Positions 10,971 to 22,690 of a DNA stretch of 64,000 nucleotides are shown one piece after another. Below the pieces are notes generated by a model. That model saw only the letters and a list, made by a program, of their open reading frames with translations, did not search any database and was not told the DNA's origin. Source of the DNA: Polytrichum commune (taxonomy: Eukaryota > Streptophyta > Polytrichopsida > Polytrichales > Polytrichaceae); assembly GCA_950295325.1 (NCBI GenBank), contig OX485808.1:7194501-7258500 (forward strand). The letters are read 5' to 3'. Both the position numbers and the translations under genes were made by a program. Positions within the stretch are counted from its first letter, which is position 1, and the number at the start of each line of letters is the position of its first letter.

Positions 10971-12172
10971 ATTCATATTTAATTCTAGCACTAAACCGAT
11001 ATAAAATGGAAGCTGCTGAGCCATGTGTCAAAGGGCCCGTGCACGGGTGGACGCTGACGTGGAATTTGGTACCCCCCCGTGATGTCACTTGTATAAATTT
11101 TTTAATGACATGGCCGTTGACTTGGCATGTAGGCCTTCCAAACTCTCCATTTGACTAGGTGGGACTTTGTCCTTTTGTTTTCCTAGTAAATTATTAGGGC
11201 GTGGTTGAATATTGGTGATCGAGCCGCCTCCGGACCAAGAACCGTTTAATGGTGTGAGTCAACATTTGTCTCAAACCCTACTTAGTGGGGAAGGCCGCTT
11301 GATGTAGCTCGCTGGGATGCTTGCATTTTAGTTTTGTTTGGCCTTGAAATGCTAGGCTTGTTAGGCCGTCCGATTACACTTTTACTTTTTAAGAAAAGCT
11401 TTTTTATTTCAATTAATTAAAAGGTTGGTTTCCATCTTGGACCATGAAGTCGTCCCAAGGTCCTGTAAAATCTGTGATTGGTCGTTGAGTTCAGCTTGGG
11501 ACGACTTCGGGTTACATCAAGGAAAGAAGTGGCAAAGCGACGATGAAGTTCGAGGTCCCCAAAAGATGAGTTTTAAGGTCTACATCATCCACTGACATGG
11601 TCCAACGGGTTTTGCAATGGGCAAATAATTTTTCTGGGGGGGAAGAGAAGATGAAAACAAGAGAATGGTCACATTTTTTTCTTTTTTCTTTTTTCTTTCA
11701 AAACTTTTCTTTTTTGACATATGAACCTTATAGCGGGACATTGGTTAAACCCTAAAGTCCATGTTGACGTCAAAAATGATCAGTTGAAGGCGATCAAAGT
11801 GGCGTTGAGATTACCTCAACGTCCTATATACGTTATGATGCTCAAAGTTGGCTTCTATTTTCAATCACTTACAACCACAACACCAAACATTAAGGAGGCT
11901 CCAAGTTAATTGGGGCACCGATGTCCTGCCATAAGGGTCATATATTAAAAAAATAGCACATTCACTTTATGGTGCATGGTCAATCCTCTTGGTCCAAATT
12001 TGGTTTACATCTAGTGAGGGGCCCAAAGGCTTTGTAAATTGATTTTTTTTAAAGAAATGGGACCATGGAGGTTGGACCATCAAGTCAAACCATGGAAAAT
12101 AATTCATCTTCCATGGTCCGATTTCATGGTCCACGGTGTAAGTAAACTGGCCCTAAGGGTCATAAACAAAAA
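10971..12172. other. Intergenic, possible degenerate element
   Basis: No gene recognised. Segments near 11418-11460 and 12105-12157 look like distant inverted versions of each other around GGACCATGAAGTCG and the reverse complement of TTTCATGGTCCACGG, hinting at an old 740-bp element ending GGCCCTAA. The match is too weak to call. Confidence 0.3.
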
Positions 12173-12418
12173 GTGAGAGGGAATTTATCGTATACGAGCG
12201 TACCTCTCATCCATCCAACATAAAAAAAACCTTAAAATAATATGCAGCACAAAGGTTTATATTGAAAGATGATTTAACACCAAAATTAGATTTAACAATC
12301 CTGAATTAGTTTGCTCGAGGTTATTTGAGATGAATCGACAAAAAACTAGAGGGGGTAAAAAGTTATATGTTGGATGGACGAGAGATATGCTCGTATATGA
12401 CAAATCCTCACTCTCTCA
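12173..12418. mobile_element. MITE with about 45-bp inverted ends
   Basis: Left terminus contains ATACGAGCGTACCTCTCATC then CATCCAACATA. The right terminus is its reverse complement, TATGTTGGATGGACGAGAG then ATATGCTCGTATATGAC. A related copy lies at 34788-35010. I could not fix a target duplication, so superfamily is not assigned. Confidence 0.55.
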
Positions 12419-12681
12419 TAAATAAGAGTGGCCAAAACAAATAAATTAATTAAGGGGAAATTCGAGGTGAATTCATAAAACCAAATTGTGGGGGTTAAAA
12501 CTTTCATCGAAGGTGAGAGAAGTTGCCCTTATAAAGCACCTCCCCAATGCACGAACTAACAAACTCGGCTTCAAGAGTCACTTGGTTTTTTTCCAAATTT
12601 CTAAATTTGACAAACTTCGTAATGCATTTCATGCATGCCATACTAGCTTGATTTCGGTCATTTCCAAGTCCTATATATCAC

Positions 12682-12883
12682 TGGTCCGAGATGACCTTAA
12701 ACTACTGGATGATGGTGGAGAGGTACCCAAATCTCAAGGAAGAGGTTGGCGGTTCGAATCCCGGCTGTGAAATCTCCTCTCTACTTGACGGAAAACTTAC
12801 CAGGTGGTCAACTGCCTCCTGTGCTTTGGCGTTGGCCTGTCGACCTTCTGTCTCAAAATAAAAATAAAAATAAAAATAAAAAA
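12682..12883 (+). mobile_element. tRNA-derived SINE with A-rich tail and 13-bp target duplication
   Basis: A pol III box B (GGTTCGAATCC) lies at about 12751-12761, with a possible weak box A about 35-45 bp upstream (TGGTGGAGAGG). The element ends in a tail of repeated AAAAT at about 12856-12883. It is bracketed by TCCTATATATCAC (12669-12681) and TCCTATATCTCAC (12884-12896), a 13-bp duplication with one mismatch. About 202 bp, typical of plant SINEs. The strong box B and A/T-rich tail, together with the target duplication, argue against a real tRNA gene. Confidence 0.8.
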
Positions 12884-13192
12884 TCCTATATCTCACCTCA
12901 CCGATTTTCAACGCTTTAGTATCGGAATGGATCAAGTAAGGTCTAATGCAAGGCAACCGTCACTTTGACTGTTGAGTATGTAAATATATAGTCATTAGGT
13001 TGGTCATATATTAGTTATTTTTCATTAGTTGTTGATAGCCTAGATTTTGCGTAAAAGAAGGGTGATTTGTAGACTTGCTAGAACGTTATTAAGATGAAAA
13101 ATGATGAAATACTAACAAACTTTTGATATACGAAAATAAAGTTGAGACTGTATTTTTTCAAACCACATGAATACATGTTCGTGTTATATATA

Positions 13193-14302
13193 GGGGATCG
13201 CTATTTCCACACCTTTTTTGGCTAGATTCACACCTTTTTGCCGGTTCGGTTGCCGTGTCACTGAGGCGCTATATATGAGATTCTTCATGGTGTATCCGGA
13301 CCGTTGATCCACCAAGGCCCATCCAAGGGCCTCAATGATCCTAGGTGGCGGTGGGGTGGGGGGCGGGGGTGGTGCTTGCCACCAAGGCGGGGTGGGGCCG
13401 TGGGCCTCATGTCTTTTTTGGGGAGGCCGGATTTAGGGTGGTGTCGGGCCTAGTGGCTAGGCGGGCCCAGTGGCTAGGCCTACTTACTAAATAACTAGTT
13501 AGTTAGCCTTACTCTACTTACTAAATGACTAGTTGGTTACCCTTACTCTACTTACTAAATGACTAGTTGGTTACCCTTACTCTACTTACTAAATGACTAG
13601 TTGGTTACCCTTACTCTACTTACTAAATAACTAGTTGGTTACCCTTCCTCTACTTACTAAATGACTAGTTGTTAGGGATGATACATAGATTATGTAATGT
13701 AGGTGACACTAAGTACGATAGTGTAATCTTATTATATCTCAACACTTATAGGTGTCCATACATAACTTCAAGTAATAAGTAATAACCAAATATTATTACT
13801 ATTAAGTAATAAGTAAGGGTAACCAACTAGTTATTTAGTAAGTAGAGTAAGGGTAACCAACTAGTCATTTAGTAAGTAGAGTAAGGGTAACCAACTAGTC
13901 ATTTAGTAAGTAGAGTAAGGGTAACCAACTAGTCATTTAGTAAGTAGAGTAAGGCTAACCAACTAGTCATTTAGTAAGTAGAGTAAGGCTAACTAACTAG
14001 TTATTTAGTAAGTAGGCCTAGCCACTGGGCCCGCCTAGCCACTAGGCCCGACACCACCCTAAATCCGGCCTCCCCAAAAAAGACATGAGGCCCACGGCCC
14101 CACCCCGCCTTGGTGGCAAGCACCACCCCCGCCCCCCACCCCACCGCCACCTAGGATCATTGAGGCCCTTGGATGGGCCTTGGTGGATCAACGGTCCGGA
14201 TACACCATGAAGAATCTCATATATAGCGCCTCAGTGACACGGCAACCGAACCGGCAAAAAGGTGTGAATCTAGCCAAAAAAGGTGTGGAAATAGCGATCC
14301 CC
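13193..14302. mobile_element. 1.1-kb near-perfect foldback element with internal 34-bp tandem repeats
   Basis: The left arm (13193 to about 13670) and right arm (about 13815-14302) are almost exact reverse complements, separated by a loop of roughly 140 bp. Termini are GGGGATCGCTATTTCCACACC-like and its complement, flanked by TATATATA on both sides (13185-13192 and 14303-14310). The flank is low-complexity, so an 8- or 9-bp target duplication is likely but not certain. Each arm ends internally in five or six units of a 34-bp repeat (CTACTTACTAAATGACTAG, then TTGGTTACCCTTACT). The outer arm is unusually GC-rich for this window (13330-13480). No ORF of note. Superfamily (Mutator-like or hAT-like) undecided. 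Confidence 0.8.
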
Positions 14303-14435
14303 TATATATATTGATTCCATACTCTCAATTATGAACATATGATATAGTGGGTTCAAAAATGATGAGGGTCAAAAAAAAGTTATATTGTCTTTTGGTATGA
14401 CAAAACTACAGTGGGCCACGATGCTACATAGTTTA

Positions 14436-14650
14436 CGGTATTCAATGTCACTTACTATTTGGAGTTATACAATGCTATGACTATTTATTGAGAAAGTACC
14501 ATTTTACGAAGCAACATCTTTTATGTCCCATAATGTCCAAACAACATATTCAATTTTCACTACTAAAAAATTTGATTCATGAATAAGAAGTTAATGCATT
14601 TCATAGTTCCAAATAGAAAGTGACACTAAACACCATAAACCATGTAGGTA
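14436..14650. mobile_element. Small MITE with TGGTATTTAATGTCA-type ends
   Basis: The left end reads GGTATTCAATGTCAC and the right end GTGACACTAAACACC, inverted versions of each other. The interior shares GAGTTATACAATGCTATGA with the copy at 35701-35910. A further single end lies near 14690 (GGTATTTAATGTCAC). Ends are approximate. Confidence 0.5.
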
Positions 14651-16154
14651 TAGAAGATGTACATTGAATATGATATTTTGTGTCACATGGTATTTAATGT
14701 CACTATGGTAATTTTTCGGATGCCACTTTGTACGAATAAGTGAACAAATAGTGTCATGGATGATGGATGAGTTCATCCATTGGCCAAAACCCTACCTTCT
14801 CTCGTCGGCAACTTGTGATGAATTTTTGTCTTGGATGATTGAAATTCAGATGAAAAACCACTTGGTAAGTGACAATAATTGCAACATTGGAAATCTATAA
14901 TCCCCCCTAGAAAAATTTACAAGGAATCACAAACACTTTTGGGTTAACATTTAGTGTTAGTAACACTATACCACATTTTATAATTAGTATTGAGCGAGAC
15001 AATTAGAATTGGTGACACTAAATATCATATTTAGTGTGGTTATGTATCATGTGAAACCATGAGTGTTTTACATGAGAAGATCCACATGTATGTATGCACG
15101 GAAAAAGCACCCTTTGGACACAAATTACTTATTTATTCAAAGAAAGCCCCCAAAACGCGACACTTGTTGAGCACTTCATTGAAAGATATGAGCCTTCAAA
15201 TTCATCACTTCACTCGAAGTTGGACATATCTATATATGTATATGCCTAGAAAGTGGCTCTTGTTTTGTTAGAAGGGGCTCAATGACACAAAGTCCTCATT
15301 AAACGATGGACAAATCGGAGCCAAGTTGCACCCTTGAAGTTTTTTGCCGATTCAACGGTATGGTTGCAATTTTCAAGGCACTCACGTTTGAGAATGTACA
15401 AGGATGGGTTTACATTATGGTCCAAGTCAAAGAGGCTTCAATTTTTTAATTTTTTAAAATGCCCGTCAAAGGACTTGCCCCATTACTTTCGGACTCAAGA
15501 TTGGACCCAACCTTGAAGAATTTTTCTTTTTGCAAACTTTAGTTCAAACCGCTGAGATTTGACAAGAAAGTGATGATGTCCCATGAAGTGTTATATATAT
15601 ATATATATAGTTTTTTGACTTCACTGTAATCTCACCCTAAGAAAAAATTCAAATTGTGGACTCAATCCAAGTTCTGGATAAGGCAAGTGGGTCAATAATG
15701 AACTTTGTTAGTTGTATGCAACCACTTCTCATAGGAAATGAAATACGTGATTAGTGTGAAATGATGAGCAAATTCAAATTGGGGTAGTTAGCCATTTCGC
15801 CCACAATTTACGGAGTTCTTGTCAACTATAAAAGTGAAGAGTGTATTGTTTCTTATTTCACATTGTATTCATGAAAATGTCACATGGCATGTAAAAATGT
15901 CATATATGTCGTTTTCTCAAATGCAAGGAAGGTTGGCTTGAATTGGTCTTTGGAGGGCAACTTTGGATGACTACACAACTCTTTGCCAGCTACAACTATT
16001 TTCAAAAGTTGAAGTGCATTTTACAACACTGAAAACTATGTCGGCCTTGAGAAAAAGACATCACATGTGAATGTGATGTTTACACAGATGCTATGTTTAG
16101 TAGAAACATGGGCCCCCAAACACACACACACACAAATCGTGTTGTCTAGTGGAC
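14651..16154. other. Intergenic, no gene seen
   Basis: Short open frames only, none recognised. A TA microsatellite lies at about 15592-15609 and a CA run at 16122-16135. Fragments of ACACTAAAT-type MITE ends occur at about 14945-15045. Confidence 0.4.
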
Positions 16155-16315
16155 TTAGTATATTTAACAAATTTTGAACATGTGATCCACCGTCTTTTAA
16201 ACAAACCTCTCTTTGATATGTTTATGTTTTTTTTTATCCACATTAAGACACACACCACTCAAATAGAGGTGACCAAATCAAGATTAGTGACCGGAATAAG
16301 CCCACTTACCTTAAG
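16155..16315 (+). repeat. Dispersed repeat, intron-associated family, diverged copy
   Basis: The run from GAACATGTGATCCACCGTC through ACACACCACTCAAATAGAGG to GTGACCGGAATAAGCCC parallels copies in the introns of both genes (for example near 46370-46500 and 52100-52215). Confidence 0.4.
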
Positions 16316-17768
16316 CAAAGGACAACATGTGAAGCTTCGTCTCAAGTGTACCTATGGAACATCTTTGATTATGGACACTATTTCATTGTACTTATATGAA
16401 GGGTAGGATTTCCCCCCCTTTCCTTTCACGAATTAATCAATGTACAAAAAGGATGCGCACGTGTGTGATGAATACATGTTACTAAATGGGAACCAAAGAA
16501 CAAGATCAAAAGTTTATCTATCAAGGAGTAAAATACGTCTTCTTTCTAATTTTTTATGCTAAATGTTCAATGCCATGCTTTTAACAAGTTAATTAACATT
16601 TTCAACACAGTTGTGGTGAACACCGTCAATATCTACAAATGCTAAGTACCGTAGCACCATAGCTGGTTCGTGCAAAAATAATTCCCAAATAAAAAATCGA
16701 AAAATCCGAAAATTATGAACCTAGTCAAATGAATAAGTGAAAATTTATATTAGGAAAAAACTAATTAATGGAAATTTTGGACTTCTAAGCTCCAACCACG
16801 TTAATGCGCCATAAGAGGTTGCATGCTAACGCGTTAATGGCTCGGCGCCCTACTCACTCAAAGCAGCAAACTCTCTTTCTATATTCATCTCCCTCTCCTC
16901 CTTGTTAATAGGCATAAAAGCAAAATCAACTCATCGTTGTTTTGGTGCCATTTCTAACACTAATCTGACACATGTCAAAGTGCAAATACATACAAAAGAC
17001 CTAACACATGCACTATGCAAAGACAAACAAGAGCCACACTAAGTAAGGTTAACGTGGATATTTAGGTTTAAGGCCAAGAAGCCGCCACAAATGAATGAAA
17101 AAAACAAATACGTACATCCAATATTACTATACCCTATTAAAAAAATTAATTAAAAATTTTAAAATCATAGGATTGATGAAATTTCATAAATTATGTTTTT
17201 AGTTGACGAACCTTATTTTTCAAAAAATAAATAAATATTCGTTTTGAGGTGCACGACCTAGCTATGGTGATACGGTACTTTCCAAACCCCCACACCCGTT
17301 CCATTGCACTTGCACCATGAGAACCTATTCCTAAACGGAAACTAAAGAACAACTTGATAAAATGCTCATTCAAGGAGAGGGAAAAATAACACCATAAGAA
17401 GTAAGGTACCCATGGATATCGCCAAAGTTGAGCCCGCAACTACACTTAATTCTCGTCTGTAGAAGGCGTTGCATATTGTGTAATTTGGATGCACAAAATA
17501 CTCATTCTGTGATATTCATCTTTATGGGCTTATAATAATAATAATAATTATTATTATTATCATCATCATCTCCTAAAAGGAAACCCATTTATTTTATCAA
17601 GCTTTTTAGCATAGTAGGAAAGACATTCGTTTTTTATATACAAAGGGAGGAGTCGGCTCCACAATGTCAACAACAAGTAGCTTCATTTTTGGGTGTCTGA
17701 TTCCTCCGAGGTTTTTGTGACCTTCAAGTCTTTGAGGAACACCCTTCGTCCAAGTTGTTGTGGTGGCC
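16316..17768. other. Intergenic, no gene seen
   Basis: AT-rich with a TAATAATAA/TTATTATTA palindrome at about 17529-17560. No coding sequence recognised. Confidence 0.4.
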
Positions 17769-17825
17769 ATATATATATATCTATATCTATATATCTATAT
17801 ATCTATATCTATATATCTATATCTA

Positions 17826-17864
<39 letters not shown>

Positions 17865-17874
17865 ATATATTTGT
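17769..17874. repeat. TATC/TATATC microsatellite
   Basis: Over 100 bp of alternating ATATCT and pure ATCT units. It creates spurious Tyr/Ile-rich open frames in two reading frames. Confidence 0.95.
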
Positions 17875-19162
17875 GTATGTTTCATTGTAGGTTTTCTCAA
17901 GCAACACAAGTTTTGTTGTGTAAAACCAATCGATAGAAGTTGGAGAACATGAGAAATGAACCAAAAAACAATTGCGTATCTTACGTAGCCAAATTCTTCC
18001 TTTAGTTTGTGGTGTGTATGGCCACATGTAGACTGCAAATTTGAAATCTCGAACCACTTACTCACTTATTATTTTATACGTGGGGCCATCGTTCACCTTA
18101 TCAAAGCATAATTTCTTTCATGCACAATCATAAGCCACCACCCAAGTTGGCACGCACATTTTGTGCATTCGCCAAACACTCCCTTTAATTCATCTAAATG
18201 TACCCACCCTAAACTCCACAAAACAATTCTCAAGCTCACCAACTTGGCTGTTTCTGAACTCAACATACAACCAAACCTACTACTTTTTCAAAATACAAAT
18301 AACAACAGTTGGTTACCACGGTGACCTAAACTACCATATGACACTAAATACAATATTTAGTGTACTTACATACTCCAATATCCAAGGAGTTTTTTTAAGC
18401 ATAATCGATGGAGATCCTAGTGTTTCCAAATCCAACCGGCTCCATGTTGACATCTTTCACTTATTCTTTGTTGATTTGAGATATATTCTCTAAATTCCTC
18501 AAAAATGACCGGTGGTTTTCCCGAACTCTCAAACTTCAACCGATTATTTCTCAAAACTCCATCAGTTCATCCGTAACTAACGATCAGCTCTCCCTGTTCA
18601 TTGTATGATTGGGGCGAACCAGCCCATACACTCGTTCCTTGTTGGATGCCTAAACCCTTACCTCCAAGAAACCAGTGTACGGGTTGTTTCACCCCAGCCC
18701 TTTCGTTGTACTCCTTATTTGTTTGGAGTGAGACGGATGTGACGTTGGTGACAAGGACACGAGGGGACCGTCACTAACGTAAGTACTTAAAGGAAACCCC
18801 CTTACTTGGGACCGCATGCATGTCCCACCTGAGAAGGCGATCCTCCATGCTTTGTGCAAATATTTAAGGAAGGCGGTCAGGTTATGTCCTTCCTTAATAT
18901 TCACCTGTCGTACAATTGAGCTGTTTTTTTTAGGGTTACGATTCGGGAGTGCTAGCTAGAGACCCGTGATATGATATGCCAACCACCCTAGCTACCGTTG
19001 GGTTTCGGAAAGATGCCTTTGTCGAGTAAGGATGTATATGTAGTGTCCCGGGGGGGTTTAGGACATAATTGGTCAAGGCCATGAAGTTATCCGGAGACTA
19101 CTTAATTTACCGGGTCTCCAACCCCGGATTTGACCTTTTACTTGGGAGTTCGGGTTAATAAA
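17875..19162. other. Intergenic, no gene recognised
   Basis: A 110-codon open frame at 18161-18493 has no family resemblance I can see and contains a MITE-like end (TGACACTAAATACAATATTT near 18340), so it is probably non-coding. The segment around 17925-17960 resembles 33135-33175. Confidence 0.4.
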
Positions 19163-19662
19163 GGGCCACTTCACACACGAGCCAAGAGCCGTGACCGTGA
19201 AATTGTGAGAGCCCGAAAGGAAAGTGTCCAAAGGCCGTCCCAACACACTTCCACAATCATGTAGTGTGGTCACGGACCCTCAGGTGTAGTGTGAAGTCAT
19301 ATGTGACCGGACCCTCAACCAAAGGCTATTTCAATGAAACTCTATTCATTTAGGACCTCACACATGATAAAATGAAATAAACCAACGGTTGTGAGCATTC
19401 GGAGTGCCATGGTCTCCCGGTTTTGTGTTAGGCCTACCTCCAAGAGGTGGTTTGTGAAAACACTCCAAATGACCATGAAACATGATCCATTTGATGCCAT
19501 GTAGGAATCCATGTAGACTTTACACCCATCATGCATTCACATGTTGCATTGGTCCCTCAAGCGTAGTGTGAAGTGAACTTGGACGGGCTCCGCCTTTTCC
19601 ACCAATGAGAGTGCTTGAAGTGTAACGGTCACGGGCCCTCAATCTCGTGTGTGAAGTGGCCC
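19163..19662 (+). mobile_element. Tourist/Harbinger-like MITE, copy 3
   Basis: A full-length, 500-bp copy from GGGCCACTTCACACACGAGC to CTCGTGTGTGAAGTGGCCC. TAA follows on the right, and the left flank is AATAAA, so the duplication is present with one extra A. Confidence 0.8.
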
Positions 19663-19796
19663 TAAGTGTAAGTGTTGGGGTTCATTGCTCAAGTTACCAT
19701 GACCTAGACCCCTCCAAGTCAGGCTTTGCCATGACCCAAACAACAGTGTATGGCCATCACATCTTACCCCTTGCCTCATTAGTCTCGTGACTGTAA
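19663..19796. other. 134-bp spacer between two MITE copies
   Basis: Unique spacer, containing TGACCTAGACCCCTCCAAG. The TAA ending at 19796 is the left target duplication of the next copy. Confidence 0.5.
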
Positions 19797-20297
19797 GGGA
19801 CATTTCACACACTAGCCAAGAGCCATGACCATGATATTGTGATGGCCCAAAAGAACGTGTCCTAAGGCCGTCCCAACATACCTCCAAAACTATGTAGTGT
19901 GAAGTCACGGACCTCCAAGTGTAGTGTGAAGTCATGTGTGACCAAGCCCTCAACTAAATGCTATTTCGATGAATTTTTATTCATGCGGGTCCTCACACAT
20001 GATAAAATAGAATAAAGCAATGGTTATGAGTGTTCGGAGTGCCATGATCTCCTGATTTTTTATTAGGCCTACCTCTAAGAGGTGGTTTTTGAAATTAGTC
20101 CAAGTGACCATGAAACATGATCCATTCGATGCCATGTAGGACTCTATGTAGACTTTACATCCATCTTGCACTCACATACTCTGTTGGTCCCTCAAGCGTA
20201 GTGTGAAGCGAACTTGGACGGGCTCCGCCTTTTCCACCAATGAGAGTGCTTGAAGTGTGATGGTCACGGGCTCTCAGTCCCGTGTGTGAAGTGGCCC
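19797..20297 (+). mobile_element. Tourist/Harbinger-like MITE, copy 4
   Basis: 501 bp in the same orientation as copy 3. It starts GGGACATTTCACACACTAGC (diverged from the family GGGCCACTT) and ends CGTGTGTGAAGTGGCCC. Flanked by TAA at 19794-19796 and 20298-20300. Confidence 0.85.
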
Positions 20298-20300
20298 TAA

Positions 20301-20861
20301 GTTAATTAGCCAGATGCTAGTTCATTGGATACCACCTTAGAGCAGCCCGTCCCCGATGTTCCCACTGGCATTGTGTTCCCATAGGTGTTCCCATCATTTG
20401 TTGCATTCCCATGCACACTGCCTCAAGCCTGTGCATTCTAGTGTAGTGCAAGTTTTCTTCAAGGGTTTAGGGTTTGAATGGGTTGTAGTGTGGGAACGCG
20501 TGCACTTCCGTATATAACCCTTTCCATCTCTTGTTACATGGATCATGTACCTTACGCGAATTCGGATGAGAGTTTTGGAACGGACATGGATGATGAAGTT
20601 TGGCAAGGATTAGAAGATCACTATGATGTTGGTTGCTTGCAACACTTAAGTTACAACATGTTCAATCTGTACGAATTGGAGGAAGGTGGCTAAACAACTG
20701 TCCACTACAATGTGGACGTTACGAACAGTCTCAATTGATTACGAGGTGTGCCGGCATTGCTCAAGGTGTTGACTAATTCGCTTATCATCTCTCTCGATTT
20801 CTCAACCCTTCTTTGTAAAGATGATTCACGACATAAAGTGTTAGCATGCAGTTGCGTCATA
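20301..20861. other. Short open segment of unknown origin
   Basis: An open frame at 20478-20693 on the plus strand ends in an acidic stretch (DESFGTDMDDEVWQGLEDHY). It is the only part here that looks protein-like, but I do not recognise it and see no exon partners. Confidence 0.25.
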
Positions 20862-21265
20862 CTCCCTCTGTTTCAAAATAAAAGTTACGTTTGGACATAA
20901 ACTGCGTTATGAAATAAAAGTTAGATTGGGTGAATTTCTCTCAAACTTCGCCAAACGAACCGGAATGTTGCCATAAACACTGTAAATGTTGTTGATGATG
21001 ATGAACTACCAAGTCAAATAACAATTTACACTTGTTTAACAATTGATATTTGGACAGTGTCGACGCACATCAATGCGGTTTTATGTGTGAGATCAATCAG
21101 TGTCAATTGTCAATGGCAATGTATGGGTGTTACTATGGACACCCCTAGCTCGCCGGAAAGCACTTATTGAGAGCTATGCAATGCACATAATTTTGTGCTA
21201 AAAGTGCAAAAAACGACATTAAGTCTATGGATTTTCTAAAACGTAACTTTTATTTTGAAATGGTT
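20862..21265. mobile_element. Stowaway-like MITE, degraded right end
   Basis: The left end CTCCCTCTGTTTCAAAATAA follows a TA (20860-20861), the classical Stowaway terminus. The right end reads AACGTAACTTTTATTTTGAA, the inverse of the left AAAATAAAAGTTACG, but the last bases that should complement the left terminus have decayed (ATGGTTA). Confidence 0.65.
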
Positions 21266-22099
21266 ATTGCTTAGCAACCTCTTCATGTACTATAATCATA
21301 ATCATACCCATATAATAAAGTATCTCGTCATCATTTGCTTTATGTTCATGCCACCTCTCATTATTTGTAGTTCTTCCAATACGTAGGCCATTCAATTATT
21401 TGTATGACTTAGAGATGGTATGATTAATGATCTTTATGGAAAAAGAATGATAGCACAATAACTTACATACACGGGGACTCAATGATTTTCGAGTTTATGT
21501 TGCACAATTATATTTCTTGGTTTATTGCAAGCTAAATTAGTAGGATAGAATTATATGCACTCAAATATCACTCATCCTTGCACGTATCCTTTATGCTATG
21601 AACCATCATTCCCATATCACAACCCCAAGGGGTGCACCTCTCTATAACTACCAAGAACTCACGTGCTTCTGCAACATACTCTAAAACCCTCTATATACAA
21701 GGTTTTTTTTTTGAAACATTAAGCAATACATGTACAATTTCAATGAATAAAATATAAGTGGCAATATGTATAGGTAAAAAACCTTAAAATTCAGATATAG
21801 TCATTAGCATAAGCATACAAATATAATGAACCCCTATCGTATGTATAATGTTAAACCCTTGAATTCATTCATAAAATTGTTAATTTTTTTTTAACCTCCC
21901 AGATTTAACTCATAAGCATTTGAGTCTACAATATATGTCATAGAAGGTACTGCAACTATTGTTTTTAAGTATATCATCAATTGATCCGTGAGATTATAAG
22001 TCCATTTATTGTTGGTTCTTTTTTTAAACCAATCTCCATGTTTCATGGACAATCCATCAAGTCAATCGGATCCCTATACTTGACCCAATGATTACCAAA
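21266..22099. other. Intergenic, no gene seen
   Basis: AT-rich, no recognised coding or repeat ends. Confidence 0.4.
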
Positions 22100-22690
22100 T
22101 CTTTTTCACAACTTATACCCTTCCCAAGAAATCAAACCTCAATTGGAGCTATTTTTTTTGGTCTGCCACGTATTTTGATAAATCTAGTTTCAATTGTGTC
22201 CAAAAAACACACTCCACAATCACAAGCAAGATTTAGCATAGTATCATGGTTTGTAATGATATGGAGTTTAGGCTTTATATATGATACACCAACCTTAATC
22301 CGAGTCAATTGATCTTTAGATTAAGTTGGGTTGCCATTCAATTTACTAACAAGTATGGTTTTTGAAAATTCTAGACTACCCTATCTTTACGTACGCCATA
22401 ATGGACTTTACATTAGATTGAGAGGGCATTACAACATTTTCATGTTCATCAATTAGAACATCGAAGGCATGTCCAAGATCACTTTGCAACTTCATCTCTT
22501 CATGTATATCATTTTCAACTTGCGATTGCATCAATTATGTCTTTATGACAATATCATTGCACATGTTTAAATTGTCTTCTCCAACACTGCAATTCTTTTT
22601 GTCATCATCTTGTACACTATAATCATCAATCAATGTGTGATCATAATCACACTTTTCATCCTCCTTCATGTTTCCAAATAAATGAGCCTC
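22100..22690 (-). pseudogene. Degenerate coding-like segment with an RGRPKK motif
   Basis: Read on the minus strand, 22153-22170 encodes RGRPKK, an AT-hook-like motif, preceded by CDCGVCFLDTIETRF. Further 5' on the minus strand, about 22400-22680, an acidic stretch reads DDYSVQDDDKKNCSVGEDN and then VENDIHEEMKLQSDLGHAF. Stop codons interrupt the reading. The order (acidic N-terminal part, basic RGRPKK part later) is loosely reminiscent of MULE-derived FAR1-related proteins, but the characteristic zinc-binding cysteines of that family are not visible. It could equally be an unrelated decayed gene or chance. Confidence 0.2.

Noticed and set aside
11418-12157. Possible 740-bp MITE ending GGCCCTAA
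   Set aside because: Inverted similarity of the proposed ends is weak and no target duplication fits.
12740-12770. Possible tRNA gene because of GGTTCGAATCC
   Set aside because: No acceptor-stem pairing or second half of a cloverleaf; the A-rich tail and 13-bp target duplication make it a SINE.
17693-17952. Two overlapping 65-codon frames rich in Tyr and Ile
   Set aside because: Translations of the TATC microsatellite.
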